A program made the position numbers and the translations under genes. 21,645 nucleotides of DNA from JBKBXU01 sp046313675 (GTDB lineage: Bacteria; Bacteroidota; Bacteroidia; Cytophagales; Cytophagaceae), in the NCBI GenBank assembly GCA_046313675.1, contig JBKBXU010000033.1, forward strand, positions 1 to 21,645, given 5' to 3'. Position 1 is the first letter of the stretch. Every line of letters begins with the position of its first letter. The notes beneath the pieces were generated by a model, which worked only from the letters and a program-made list of their open reading frames with translations, was not told where the DNA came from and made no database searches. Below are positions 21,474-21,645 of this stretch, piece by piece.

Positions 21474-21645
21474 CACTATACGCCGTCATTCCGGCCGCAG
21501 CTTGCGGAGAGCCAGAATCTCTTTGGATATGTTTTTCAGGTAGCGTCGGAGAAAGAGTGTTTCTATTATTCAACAGCACTTCAATGAGATCCCGGATAAA
21601 GTGCCTGCACCACAGCCCTCGCTACTTTTCCGGGATGACGGGCGT
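21474..21645 (+). repeat. Palindromic repeat element, copy 4 (array continues past the window)
   Basis: It starts exactly 229 bp after copy 3. Its left and middle parts (to 21570) match copy 2 (GGATATGTTTTTCAGGTAGC, then GTGTTTCTATTATT), and its right part (from 21571, CAACAGCACTTC and onward) matches copy 3, so it is a mosaic. The left hairpin has one mismatch (CCAGAAT). The element reaches the window edge, so further copies may follow. Confidence 0.92.

Noticed and set aside
21273..21587. Open frame of 104 codons across repeat copies 3 and 4
   Set aside because: It spans two tandem elements and their spacer; the period of 229 is not a multiple of three, so the copies are read in different frames.
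21016..21645. CRISPR array
   Set aside because: The repeating part is about 170 bp with spacers that are themselves nearly identical; CRISPR repeats are short with unique spacers, and no cas genes are present.
20459..21645. Insertion sequence with transposase
   Set aside because: No transposase frame is present; the only gene is a GIY-YIG nuclease. A non-autonomous element remains possible.

Overview
The window looks like chromosomal DNA of a Bacteroidota bacterium, probably a Cytophagales-like marine or environmental lineage; the phylum is better supported than the order. The evidence is a topoisomerase I with zinc-less C-terminal repeats, a DUF4136 lipoprotein, a tiny 'CPTYT' lipoprotein, Bacteroidota-type promoters (TTG about 20 nt before TAnnTTTG), few strong Shine-Dalgarno sites and low GC. 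Positions 1 to about 20,350 are mostly ordinary housekeeping and envelope genes in short or single-gene units, often convergent and separated by compact bidirectional terminators.

Layout. 1-181: the end of a small membrane protein with strongly biased codons, then a textbook terminator. 268-1559: a rhomboid protease and a CobB-type sirtuin, overlapping tail to tail. 1725-4663: topA and sixA, divergent, with back-to-back promoters. 4665-5497: two small, exported, extremely lysine-rich proteins. 5689-8877: a TraB/GumN protein and Tex. 8939-9064: a 41-residue lipoprotein, convergent with tex, sharing a three-arm terminator. 9242-11346: tyrA and gltA, convergent. 11526-13619: a DUF4136 lipoprotein, then an APH-like kinase and a P-loop kinase on the opposite strand. 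13739-16767: a P2-type cation ATPase and a small membrane protein. 16808-18682: an alpha/beta hydrolase divergent from a polyprenyl diphosphate synthase, with an 11-bp inverted repeat filling the 48-bp gap between them. 18715-20357: a basic protein and an MscS channel.

The accessory part is 20,358-21,645. A GGTTATT-rich degenerate stretch follows the channel gene. Then come four same-orientation copies of an approximately 170-bp element with imperfect terminal inverted repeats and two internal hairpins. Copies 2, 3 and 4 repeat with an exact 229-bp period, and the array runs off the window end. A single-domain GIY-YIG endonuclease gene lies between copies 1 and 2; that interval is one 229-bp period plus 325 bp. 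The hairpin bases covary between copies, and copy 4 is a mosaic of copies 2 and 3. This palindromic-repeat/GIY-YIG arrangement is the most interesting structure in the window.

The genes here do not form one pathway. Local links that can be read are the two kinase-like genes overlapping by 11 bp, the divergent hydrolase/prenyl synthase pair with a shared operator-like repeat, and the nuclease embedded in the repeat array.
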